Source: Tritrichomonas musculus (Eukaryota > Parabasalia > Tritrichomonadida > Tritrichomonadidae). Taken from it: 64,000 nucleotides of DNA. The notes beneath the pieces were generated by a model. The model did no database searches. It was given only the letters and a program-made list of their open reading frames with translations, and was not told the DNA's origin. The position numbers and the translations under genes are program-made. The DNA is taken from the NCBI GenBank assembly GCA_039105265.1, contig JAPFFF010000001.1, positions 2,604,001 to 2,668,000 on the forward strand, given 5' to 3'. This document shows positions 1 through 10,582 of this stretch, in pieces; the first letter of the stretch is position 1; every line of letters starts with the position of its first letter.

Positions 1-3000
1 AATGATAATTACTCATTTGACCTCAGCCAATATGAACTTATTAATAGAATTGGTTCTGGCCAATATGGTGAAGTTTACAAAGCTAAAGAAAAAAAGACGG
101 GCGAAACAGTTGCAGTCAAAATATCATTTTCATCTTTAGAAGATGAAGAAGATGAAAAAGATTCAGAATCTGTTTTAAATCTTGTACGCGAAGTAAATAT
201 TATGTCAGAACTAAACCACCCCTCAATTGTTAAATTTATTGGATATAGTCCAATAGATTTTCATGGTGATCAAAGACCAGTTATTGTTACCGAATTTATG
301 AGCAAAGATTCTTTAACTAAGATTATTGAGCTCGAACAAAATAATGTTTCTGATCCAAATTGGACTCTTACTAAAAAACTTATTAATCTATATGGAATTG
401 CTTCAGCAATGGCCTATTTACACGCAAACAACATTATTCATCGCGATTTAAAACCAGATAATATACTAATGGACGATAATTTAAATCCAAAAATTGCTGA
501 CTTTGGATTTTCCAAAATATTACATCAAAACCAAAACAGCATGTCGATTGCTTCGCAGGTAGGTTTCAAAGGAACAGCTGCTTTTTCACCCCCAGAAATT
601 TTATCCAGCGAAACTCCTCCATTTTCAAAAGAAGGAGATGTATATGCCTTTGCAATGATTGCATTTGAAATTCTTACAGCCAAATATCCATTCAAAAAGT
701 TGGGTTTTAAAAAAATTTTGCGAAAAAATCTGCAGTGGAATACGACCAAAGATTGATGAAACCGTTCCAGACTCATACAAATCATTAATTGAGCGATGTT
801 GGTCGCAAGAACCGTCAGATCGACCTACCTTTGATGAAATTGTTGATGAATTAAAAAATGAACCCGGGTTCATTACCGATCAAGTAGATGAAGGCGAATT
901 CCTTGTTTATACTGATTATATAGATGAGTATAAGACCACTTTTTCCAAAGGAAAGAAGATCATTTCAATTGACGAATTCAAGAAAAACAGGAAAAATAAT
1001 CAAGCCAAAAAAGTGACAGAATCAAACGAACCTTCTGAAAAAATCAAAACCTATGAAACTGCCAGAACACTAGAAATCACTGAAACAAACAAAATGACAT
1101 TCGTTTCAAAAAGTGATACAAATGAGGCTTCCAAAATCTTGGAAATAGCAGAAGACGAACAGACCCCTGAAACTGACGAAGCATCGAACATGCTTCAGCG
1201 GAGTGGCATATTCAAAATATACAAAAAGAAGAAGAAAAGTGACGATTCAGAGCCAAAGAAAATAGATGAAACAGCTGAAGAAGATCCTGAAGAACTTTAT
1301 CAAAAGTGGGACAAATATTACAATGGAAAAGGCTGCCGTGTTGACAAAGAAGAAGCCGCCTTCTATTGCAAAAAGGCAGCTGATCAAGGCCATCTTGATG
1401 CAATGTATCATTATGGATCGATGCTTCTTAATGGAGACGGAGTTCCTGAAGACAAAGCTGAAGGAGCTCGTTACTTTTTAAGGGCAGCAAATAACGGACA
1501 TGCAGAACTTGCATACTCTCTTGGCCTTCTTCTTAAAGCCGGAGAAGGAATTACACAAGATAAAGAAGAAGCTGCTAGATACTTCAAAATAGCAGCCGAC
1601 AAAGGACACGTGCCTGCAATCAAAGAATATTCTTTAATGAACATCACTGGAAATGGAATTCCTGAAAACATTCCTGAAGCAAGAAAATACTTAAAAGTTG
1701 GCGCAGATAAAGGATATCCTGAAATAATGCACATGTATGCATTACTGAACAACTTGGAAGATGAAGGTGTTCCTGGTGATATAAATGAGTCCGTAAAATA
1801 TTATAAAATGGCCATTGAAAAAGGATATGAAGATTCGATGTTTCAATACGGATTGATGTTATTCAAAGGAAAAGGTGTTCCAGCAAACAAAGAAGAAGCC
1901 ATGAAGTATATAAAGATGGCTGCCGATAAAGGATGCGTTAAATCAATGTATTTTTACGCATTGGTATTTAAAGATGAAGAATATGATTTGTATAACAAAA
2001 GTGAAAGTATTAAATACATGAAAATGGCAGCTGATAATGGATTCACTGAAGCAATGAACAATTATGCTTACATGATGCTTTTTGATAATAAATTTGAGCA
2101 TGATTTTAATGAAGGAATTAAATATGTAAAAATGTCTGCTGAAAGTGGTAATCTTGAAGGAATGCATGCCTATGCTCAAATATTATTAATTGATGAAAAA
2201 ATTGGTGATTTTGTCGGTGATAAGAAAGAAGCAGCCAAATATTTTAAGAATGCAGCTGATAAAGGACACTTGCAATCAATGTTTCAATATGGATCAATGC
2301 TAGTTAAAGGAGATGGAATTGACCAAGATGTTCAAGAAGGAATCAAATATGTGAAAATGGCTGCTGAACAAGAATATCCCGAAGCGATGTATATATATGG
2401 AAAACTACTTTTTAATGGTGATGGTGTTGAAACAGATCGTGAGAAAGGTCTTCAATATCTTAAAAAATCTGCTGATAAAGGAAATACTCAAGGAATGTTT
2501 TATTGGGGTTATTACACATTCAATCACGATGAAATGACAGAAGAAAACAAAGAAAGCATCAAGTACATTAAAATGGCAGCTGACGAAGGATTGATTATTG
2601 CAATGGGATTGTATGGATCAGTTTTATTAGCAGGTAAAGGAGTCCCTTTTAATGGAGAAGAAGCTGCCAAATATTTAAAAGTTGCTGCTGATAACAATGA
2701 AGAAAGAGCATCTTATCTTTATGGATTGATGCTTCAATCCGGCGTGGCTGTTGAAGTTAACAAACAAGAGGCTGCCAAATACATTAAAAATGCAGCTGAC
2801 AATGGTTACGAATTGGCATTGAATTACTACGGAAAGATGCTATACGACGGAGATGAAGGTGTTCAAGCTAATAAAAAAGAAGCAGCCGTTTATCTGAAAA
2901 TGGGAGCTGATAAAGGAAACGTTGAATCAATGACAATCTATGGACGAATGCTTTATTTCGGCATTGAAATTGAATCAAATAAAAAAGAAGCAGCCATTTA

Positions 3001-3814
3001 TTTCAAGAAAGCAGCTGATAATGGAAGCCCCGAAGGAATGGGAATATATGGAACAATGCTAAATTCAGGTGATGGAGTTCCAATGGACAAAGAACAAGCT
3101 GAAATCTACATGAAAAAGGCTGAAGAAAATGGATATGATTTAAATCAACTTGCACAGTTTGAAAAATTGAAGATGTTAAATGATATGATGAATCTTATCA
3201 AAGGTGATGTAGCTTGCTTTGAATGTGAAGGTGTAAAGTACTCACAAAAGAAAGAAGGAACAAATTTGAAGAAATTCAAATTGTATGATGATCGGTTTGT
3301 CATCATCGAGCAAAAAAATGACAAGGTTATCAATACTTACAAACTTGGTGAGTTTTGTTTGAAAGAGCCTTTATGCAACTTTGGAGATGACATGTCAACT
3401 TCTCTCGATCTTTTGAGCAAGAACGAAAGTTTGAGAATCAAATTGCAAACTAAAGAAATGAAAGAAAAATTATTGAATGAATTCACAAATAAAGCATCGC
3501 AAAAAGAAACTCCAGATCAACTTTTTGCACCTATTTTGGTGCCAAGCAGTATTGTTCAGAAGTGTCTTATTTGCGGAACAAAGTTCTCATTCATGAGCGT
3601 GAAAAATCATTGCAGTTTTTGTGGAAAATGCGTGTGCAAGAAGTGCTTCTCGAATTCGATACAAATTCATGGATTTGGTAATGATCCAAAAAAGGTCTGT
3701 AATCAGTGTTTTTCACGCATTTTGGAGATGAAGCATGATATATCTGATGAAACGGAAATGATTAATAAATTGAAATTAACTCAATTGGAGCAAATTAAAA
3801 GTATTAAATTGTAA
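1..3814 (+). CDS. TKL-like kinase with Sel1 repeats and C-terminal FYVE-like finger; 5' end outside window; one frameshift
   Basis: The reading frame is already open at base 1. It encodes a kinase domain with glycine loop GSGQYGEVY, VAVK (Lys at about codon 40), HRDLKPDN and DFGFSK. From about base 760 another frame carries the kinase end (ERCWSQEPSDRPTF). About 18 Sel1 repeats follow (roughly 1290-3140), then a region that could be PH-like (3190-3480), then a cysteine cluster at 3560-3710. The cluster (CLIC, NHCSFCGKCVCKKC, CNQC) has FYVE spacing but lacks WxxD and the full R/K-HHC patch. Sel1 repeats usually act as scaffolds and FYVE fingers bind PI3P, so a role in endomembrane signalling is inferred. 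The frames join if one A is dropped from the A run near 722-727. That is either a real frameshift or a consensus error, since everything else reads cleanly. Confidence 0.85.
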
Positions 3815-4100
3815 ACTATTTAATGATAAATATTTGATTAAATAAAAGTTTATTGGCTCTTTTTTTTGTTGTTGTCTTTTTAATGAAAATTAAAATTTAT
3901 TCAAATAAATGATCATTTTATTCATATTATTCTTCAATTTTCTTCTTAAAAAATGATCATTTCCTCTTCATTCTAAACAAGTACTTGTTGAAAAATAAGT
4001 TTTACATTGTTCCTCACATTTTTCACTTTTTTGCCTCAATTTATATATTTTCCACTTGAAAATTTTGATTAACATCTATTTACAAAGAGAAAAAAGTATA

Positions 4101-5672
4101 GTGTATAGACAAAAAAAAATTAATGGACAAAAACAACTTAATTTGCTTTAGAATTATATTTTTGCCTTGAAAATTTGTATAAATATACTTCATCATCTAA
4201 TAATAAAAATATTCTATTTTCAAGTATTTTCTTTGAGTTTTTAATTATCCTATATTTTTTAACATTTCTATAAATGAGTTCTTAAAACAGATTTTACCCA
4301 CTTTATAAATAATAAATATTATATTAAATATTTTTTTAAAGTAATATAAGAAAAAGAACTAAATAATTTTAGGATATAACAATTTTTAATTTTTTTATTT
4401 TTTATCAAAAAGTTTTCATATAACCTTTTTATATCATTTTTAGAATTTTTTTTCAACAAAATCCTAAATAACGGAGTTTTGATCAAACTAATAGAATTTT
4501 TGATATATATTTTTAAACCTAATTTTATTTATATAAAAAAAAATGGGAAAATCTTCATTATTTAAGATAAATAATATCAAAAAGTGACCTCTTTATTTTT
4601 GCAAATCTAATGCATATTTATATTGTTCTCAGTATATAAAACATTATAAATGATAAGGATATCACAAATAGCTTTTTGAAAGAGGAAAAAATCTAATTAA
4701 ATTCAACATTTTTAAGAATTTTTGTAAAATGGTTCTTTTACATAAATTGGTTAAAGAAATTGGAAATCTATTATTTTTATTTGATTTTATATTAGATGAA
4801 TATAAACTATTTTTTAAAAATCATATCATACTTTTATGCAAATAATGACTTTGATGGCAATTTTCATTTTATTGAAAAAAAGATGAATAATTCAATTTAA
4901 AGAAATGTTATCAATGATTCAATCTAATATTTTTTAAAAGCATGAATTAAGTGTTTTATCTATAGCAAAATATTTAAGATTGCCTAAATATTTCCCAAAA
5001 TAAAATGAAATTTCTGTTTTTTAATTATTCGATATTATTTTAACAATACCCCAACTTTGAAATCTTAAAATCCATTTAAAAAACAATTTATTAAATAATA
5101 AATATGTTTTGCATATTTTTATCCCAAAAAAAGATAAGAATCAGAGTTTTTTTGATAATCGCAAATAATAATGACTTTTAAAAAATTCGATCCCGTTTAA
5201 AGTTAGTTTCATAATTTCTATGTTTTTAAGATTAATATCAATAATGTAATGAATTATTTGTAAATCAACGAATATCTATGAAGATAATAAAATTTTTTAT
5301 CAATTAAACAAATTGATTTAACCGAAAATAATTAAACACCTTTTTTCAATTTATATTTTGATTTTTAATTATTTTATCTGACAATAATTATGAGAATCAT
5401 GTGTCAATTAATAATTCAACTTTTAATTCCATTTTAATCAATTGCTTATGGAGATAATAGTAAAAAATAGGTTTTTCTTATTATGAAATTAACAACAGAT
5501 CTAATCAAGTAATTAAAGTAATAATCATTAAAATAAAATATATAATACATATAAAATAATATTATTAAATTATAATTTAAAACACTTCAATATTCAAGAA
5601 AATAAATCAACTTTTTATGTGGAGGTGAAGTGAAAGTCGTTTTTGTCCATTAATTTTTTTTTGTCTATCCAC
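4101..5672. mobile_element. TA-flanked terminal-inverted-repeat DNA element, no coding capacity
   Basis: Two inverted copies of about 39 bp bound this AT-rich block, with 37 of 39 positions equal. The left copy starts GTGTATAGAC and the right copy (reverse complement) starts GTGGATAGAC; both then run through an A9 tract into TTAATGGACAAAAAC. Each end is bordered by TA. Because TATA occurs on both sides, the boundary may shift by 2 bp. No open frame of useful length lies inside, so this is a non-autonomous element. TA duplication suggests the Tc1/mariner group, but no transposase supports that. The rest of the intergenic stretch 3815-6370 shows only AT-rich DNA, a 24-codon coding-like scrap at 5882-5956, and a poly-A run of about 35 near 6008-6042. 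Confidence 0.75.
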
Positions 5673-6005
5673 TATATATTCTTTTTGGGCTTTGATATAA
5701 AAAGAATTAATTATCACAATGCTTTTATTACAAAATATAAAAAATCTTTATATTTTTTTAACATATCAATTGTAAAGAACTATTTATAAATGATTATAAA
5801 TACAAAAGTACATTAAAATAAATTTTATTTAATTTTAAGAATATTAAACTTTGTTTTGTTTTCATTAAAAAACTTGATTCAATGACGATTGCAATCAATA
5901 GCATTGATCTCATCAAAGAGGAATTTGAGGAAATATTTATCCGAAATAAATTTTAGGATAAAATAAATAATAATACAATTTTACTTAAAAATTACAGTTA
6001 AGTCT

Positions 6006-6044
<39 letters not shown>

Positions 6045-6345
6045 ATAGTATAATTATTATACAGAATGATATCGATCTAGATTTACTAAATTATGAAATA
6101 AGATATGTGCAAGAACAGTGAAATAAAAAATAGTAGTTCATGAAAAAAAATAATTCTTTTTTAATTATTTATTATACTGGTTAGCTTTAAAGCCATAAAA
6201 CGTATGAGGATCCCATTGTCGATTAACAACTTATGGCTAAAAACAACTGATTATTCATTTTGGATTAAAGATTTATGAAATTTTGCTCGTTAGAATTTTA
6301 AAGCTTTTTCTGAAGAATAAACTTGTTTTTTTCTGAACGATTATT

Positions 6346-6352
6346 TTTCATT
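6346..6352 (+). promoter_or_regulatory. Trichomonad initiator (Inr) of the carboxypeptidase gene
   Basis: TTTTCATT matches the trichomonad Inr TCA(+1)Y(T/A). The +1 A is at 6350, so the predicted 5' UTR to the ATG at 6371 is 21 nt, typical for this group. The Inr consensus is established knowledge; its use here is inferred. Confidence 0.5.
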
Positions 6353-6370
6353 GAATTTTTTAAATGTTAA

Positions 6371-8435
6371 ATGCTACCAAATGAGAGCCCTCCTGATCCT
6401 TTCATACGTGGTAGCTTTGCACCGTCTGATAAAGGCAATCTTTATATAATACACAAAGGAACTCCAGGTTCTTGCCGTCAAACATTTACGTCTCCTGTAA
6501 CCCATCCAAAATGGCCACAAAATTTTAATGATTTAGGAACACAAATTTATTCTTGTTCTGACCCGTCATTATGCTTGCCTCCTCCTCAAATACGACCTCG
6601 CCGTAAAGCTGACCGTATTTTACGCTTTGAATCTCGCTTTGAAAGTGGCAATCTGAAATCAGCATATCATGTTGAGCAAGATACTTACCGTCTTGAACTG
6701 GAACGTGATGTAAATAGGTCAGGAAGTTGCCAGTGGTTCTATTTTGCAGTATCAAATACTCGAAAAGAAACAGTTTATACTTTTTACATTTCAGACTTTC
6801 ATAAATCAAAGGATGTTCTCAATACGGGCTCAAAAATATTTATGTATTCACAGAAAGGGGCAACCAATACTGGGAATTCTTGGACCCGTGCATGGATATA
6901 ATTATGCATATGGATACATTCCAACCGAACCACCGAAAAACGCTAACGGTTCATATATGAGCTGTATAAATTACAACATTAAACGTCGTAATTCATGTAC
7001 TTCTAATTATTCAAAAGGTTCGAATAATATTAGCCGCCCTAGTTCTATAAAAGGATCTAACTTTCCCACCAATTCCAATGTATACAAATCTAATCTTAAT
7101 TCTAATTTAAACTCTAATTTGAATAGTAATATCAATAATTCGAATTTCAATGACAACACCGATTTGAACTCAAATGACAATGACAATGATGACAGTGATT
7201 CAGATAATGATAATGATCCCACAAGCACAAATCAGAATGGAAATAAAGGACAAAAGAAAAATCGTGCCTGTCTCCAATTTCAAATCAAATTTCCATACGA
7301 TTACGATACTGTCTACTTTTCTTACTGTCTTCCTTATACTTATTCAGATTTACTTCATAGCATTAGCGTCTGGTCAAAAACTGCCCCGGGAACTATTACC
7401 ACAGAAACATTATGCCAAACTGTTGGCGGCAAAGATTGCCCTCTTTTAACAATTACATCACCACTCACCCCAAATGATAAAAAGAAAATTATATTTATTA
7501 CTTGTCGTGTTCACCCTGGCGAATCGAATAGTAGCTACGTTGTTCATGGATTGATTGATTATCTCTTATCTCCAACTTCATACTCGCATTATCTACTTGA
7601 ACATTTCGTCTTTAAGATAATTCCAATGATAAATATTGATGGAGTCATAGAAGGCTTTTATCGCTGCTCACTAAGTGGGTTCGACCTTAACCGTGTTTGG
7701 TCATTTCCAGATCCAATTCTTCATCCAGTTATCTATAATGCTCGCGCACTCATGGAAAAAGAGCAGCTTTCAATCGCTCTCTACATTGATTTTCACGGTC
7801 ATTCACGTCTTCACGGCACTTTTGTATTTGGGTGTCCTAATGAACTTGATAATCTACTCCGTGATAAAGAAAAAATTTTCCCACGTCTTCTTTCAATGTT
7901 AAGCGACGCTTTTATATGGGAAAAGTGCGAATTCTCTTACCCGAACGACAGAAAAAGCTCAGGTCGAATTGTTGCTAGGAAAGAACTTGGAATTGTTCAA
8001 AGTTTTACTATTGAATCTTCTTTTGGAGGAATCCAACAAGGTCCTCTTTCTGGTATCTTAAATGATGAACGGATTTGGAAAGGAATTGGTGCAAAAGTTA
8101 TTGATTCTCTATATCATTATTTTAATCAATCAACAGGTGTCAAAAAGTTTGTTGAAAGAGATATACAAAACGGTGTAGATCCTGGCAAGCAAAACTTCTC
8201 GGCACTCCAATGGCAAAGAGAAATGAGGAGCCAAATGGAACACAGAATTATAGCACCGACAAGAACTAAGCAAAACCAGCTGGCAATGCCATTTTCCAGT
8301 GCAAATTCAAAAGCTAATAGACAGATTGGCATTGGTTCTAATGGAAGCTTTGGCTTTAATGGAATGAATAGCCATCTCAATGGCGGCAGTAACTTGTATG
8401 GGTCAAAGATTTCCCATTTCAAGTCTTTTGCTTGA
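6371..8435 (+). CDS. Cytosolic carboxypeptidase (M14, CCP/AGBL type), one frameshift
   Basis: Zinc carboxypeptidase of the CCP/Nna1 family, which removes glutamates from tubulin tails; that fits a flagellate. The N-terminal CCP domain (YRLELERDVNRSGSCQWFYF, then a DVLNTGSKIFMYSQKG segment) is read from 6371. A low-complexity Asn/Asp linker lies at about 7060-7230. The catalytic domain shows HPGES (zinc ligands His and Glu, near 7510), FDLNRVW, DFHGHS (third zinc ligand, near 7790) and FTIESSFGG (catalytic Glu). The N-terminal frame stops at 6901, and the rest is in another frame that picks up smoothly at YNYAYGYIPTEPP. One surplus base near 6895-6898, not in a homopolymer, explains it. No trichomonad intron signals are present there. 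It is either an early pseudogene or a sequence error, as catalytic residues are preserved. Confidence 0.85.
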
Positions 8436-8807
8436 ATTTTTTTTTTTTTTTGTTTGATTTTGTTTATAAAAAAATTATTTGATTAATACTTTTTCATTTT
8501 GCCAGATCCATCAGGAAGCGACATTTTCGCTGAGCACTTTTACTTAACTGTATATTTTTAAATTTGCATTATTATCATATCATTACATAACAGATAAACT
8601 TGATATCCAATACTCATGCATTCAAAGTTGTTTTCCTACAGATATCCATGACATTAAGAAAAAGCACGCATTTAGCTCAGAAGTTGACTAACCAAAGCAA
8701 ACATTAGGAATCATTCTCCATATAACACAATTTGAGGTCATTGGATCCAGTTCTAGATCTCAATACAACAACAATATGCGCAGCATCTCAACTTATTTGA
8801 GTTACAA

Positions 8808-9540
8808 TTGCTATTTTTTAAAGAACACAAAACATTCTATTTTTTTTCCAGCAAATCAAGATTTCTATCAATCAAATCATTTGGCTCAACAAATTGCTTA
8901 AGTGAATTTGGTTGTTCAGAAATTTTCTCAAATTCAAAAGAATTTTGTTATTCAAGTTATTTCAAACATTGTGATAAGTTCAAAGCCACAGCATGTTTTG
9001 ATAATCGAAATTAATCATGTCATTCAAATATTATCAAACAATCTAATGTTTTCAAATCCACATTTTGCTTTAAGAATACTAATTATGTACCAAACATATT
9101 GTTCCACACAATACCTATTTGAATATATTAAAGAAAGTTCATATATATTTTCAAATATTTTTATGAAAAATCGCGATTTAATGCTATATTATTAATTATT
9201 TAAGTTTTGAGCAATACTTAGAAGAACTAGAAAACATCATTTTTTTACAAATATAATGGCAGTAATAAAAAAAACTTTTTTGTTTATTTCAATCTCAGAG
9301 TATGGAATTACTGGCTCAATCAAATCCGAGTATTTATCCGATGAGTTCTCATTTATAAATATTAAAATTGAGAGAATCAAAGCTTTTACAAAATATCCTC
9401 ATGCTAATACAAGTAACACTAAATTTATATTTTCAATTTCAAAAACTAATTCAAAAATAATATTATTTGTGATGACTCTTATATGCGCACTAATAATCAT
9501 TTTACAAACAAAATTTACGAAAATATTTGTAATTAAATAA
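8808..9540 (+). pseudogene. Possible relic of a phenylalanine/serine-repeat surface protein
   Basis: Several short open stretches on this strand read as F-x-x-S-x-x-F-like text (for example FSNSKEFCYSSYFKHC near 8925-8975). A later stretch (9256-9540) ends in a hydrophobic helix (ILFVMTLICALIIIL) and a short basic tail. The pattern resembles the FT-S hexapeptide repeats plus membrane anchor of the Pmp-like gene at 24335-26767. Frames change between stretches, so nothing intact is present. The preceding 8436-8807 holds no recognisable gene. This is weak resemblance only; random AT-rich open frames are the alternative. Confidence 0.25.
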
Positions 9541-9585
9541 ATTGCACTTTATTTAAAAATCTTATGTACTTCAATATTATATTAT

Positions 9586-10270
9586 TTAAGGATCGGTATT
9601 CATTTCTACTTCTCCTTCGCTATTATCTCTTTTCCTTTTCAATCAAATGATAAGATATATTACCAGAACGACCAAGGCAGCAACGACCACAATACATACA
9701 ATGCAGATTCGAGCAATTGCTGCACCACTAAGCTTGTCATGATGAAGATGATAATTGCAGAATGTTTTGTTGACGTAATTGCTAGAAGTATGAATAGATT
9801 TAGTGTGTTTAAATCCGATATCATAATCGCAATCTGGTTCAAATCTTCCATTGTAATAAATTCACTTAAATTTACAATCCTCGAAGGCTTCATTTCCGAT
9901 TCTCAAGAAGTATTTTGAACCATAAAAGAAGCCACTTCCACTTGAAGTTGTTCTTGTTTCTTCATCATTATTAACAACGATAGGCAAAGTCACTTATTTC
10001 TTCGACTTCTTCAGGAATGTTAATATTTTCTTGACAAAATTACATGATTCAGCACCAATTTGGGTAACATCTTTGGGCACAGTTAATGGTCCTACAATTG
10101 AACTACCATAAAATGCACGTTCACCAATTGATCCAGCGGCTTTGTCATCAAAAACGAGTTTCATCACCACTACTTCCTTGTGATTTTAAATAAATTATTC
10201 CTTTAGGACTATTGCACACTTTGAAATTATAAGCACCTAATTCTCCTCATTTCATATAATGGCTGCATCA
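9586..10270 (-). pseudogene. BspA-like leucine-rich-repeat surface protein, C-terminal remnant
   Basis: Read on the minus strand, consecutive pieces in different frames spell a trichomonad BspA-like surface protein. They are a segment with NSPKGIIYLKSQGSSG, a leucine-rich repeat with GSIGERAFYGSSIVG and TVPKDVTQIGAESCNF, a stretch ending FEPDCDYDIGFKHTKS, then a membrane helix (AAIARICIVCIVVVAALVVL) and a short tail KRKRDNSEGEVEMNTDP before the stop at 9586-9588. BspA-like proteins are known trichomonad surface proteins. Several frame changes and an in-frame stop after the helix show that it is broken. The hypothesis explains why this stretch is less AT-rich than its surroundings. The 5' portion is missing, apparently cut off near the small inverted-repeat element at 10287. 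Confidence 0.6.
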
Positions 10271-10286
10271 ACTCTACATAAAAAAA

Positions 10287-10419
10287 AACTGCAAAATATA
10301 AGTGCTATTTTAATTATTTTAAATTGAATTGTTTACATTTATTTAAATAACAACATTTATTCTTCATCAAATGCATCATTTAAGTTTTATAATTAAAATA
10401 ACACTTATATTTTGCAGTT
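10287..10419. mobile_element. 133-bp inverted-repeat MITE
   Basis: AACTGCAAAATATAAGTG at the left end is answered by its reverse complement at the right end. The match continues for about 29 bp with one mismatch. The interior is AT-rich without coding sequence. The element abuts the truncated 5' side of the BspA-like remnant. No clear target duplication can be assigned in the surrounding A/T runs. Confidence 0.6.
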
Positions 10420-10582
10420 ACACTTTATATACTATTTATCTTTTATAAACTTATATTAATGAATTCATTTTCATCATAAAATAAACTTATATTAAAATTA
10501 TTTAGATCTTTATCAAATATTGAAAAGTAATTCAAAATTTATATCAAAAAGAAATTTAGTCAAATTTTTTGATAGACTTTTA

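Noticed and set aside
5882-5956. 24-codon frame MTIAINSIDLIKEEFEEIFI as a gene
   Set aside because: Too short, no promoter and no family; mentioned only as a coding-like scrap.
6008-6042. Long poly-A run as the tail of a LINE or SINE
   Set aside because: No reverse transcriptase, no RNA polymerase III-type body and no target duplication were seen; homopolymers are common in this AT-rich DNA.
720-6900. Introns to explain the frame changes in the kinase and carboxypeptidase genes
   Set aside because: No trichomonad splice signals (GTATGT-like donor, ACTAACACACAG-like acceptor) are at these places; a single-base indel explains each.
7017-7027. GGTTCGAAT resembling a tRNA B box
   Set aside because: It lies within the carboxypeptidase coding sequence and no cloverleaf can be drawn around it.
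8808-9540. Open frames here as intact genes
   Set aside because: Frames change and there is no clear start; kept only as a low-confidence relic.
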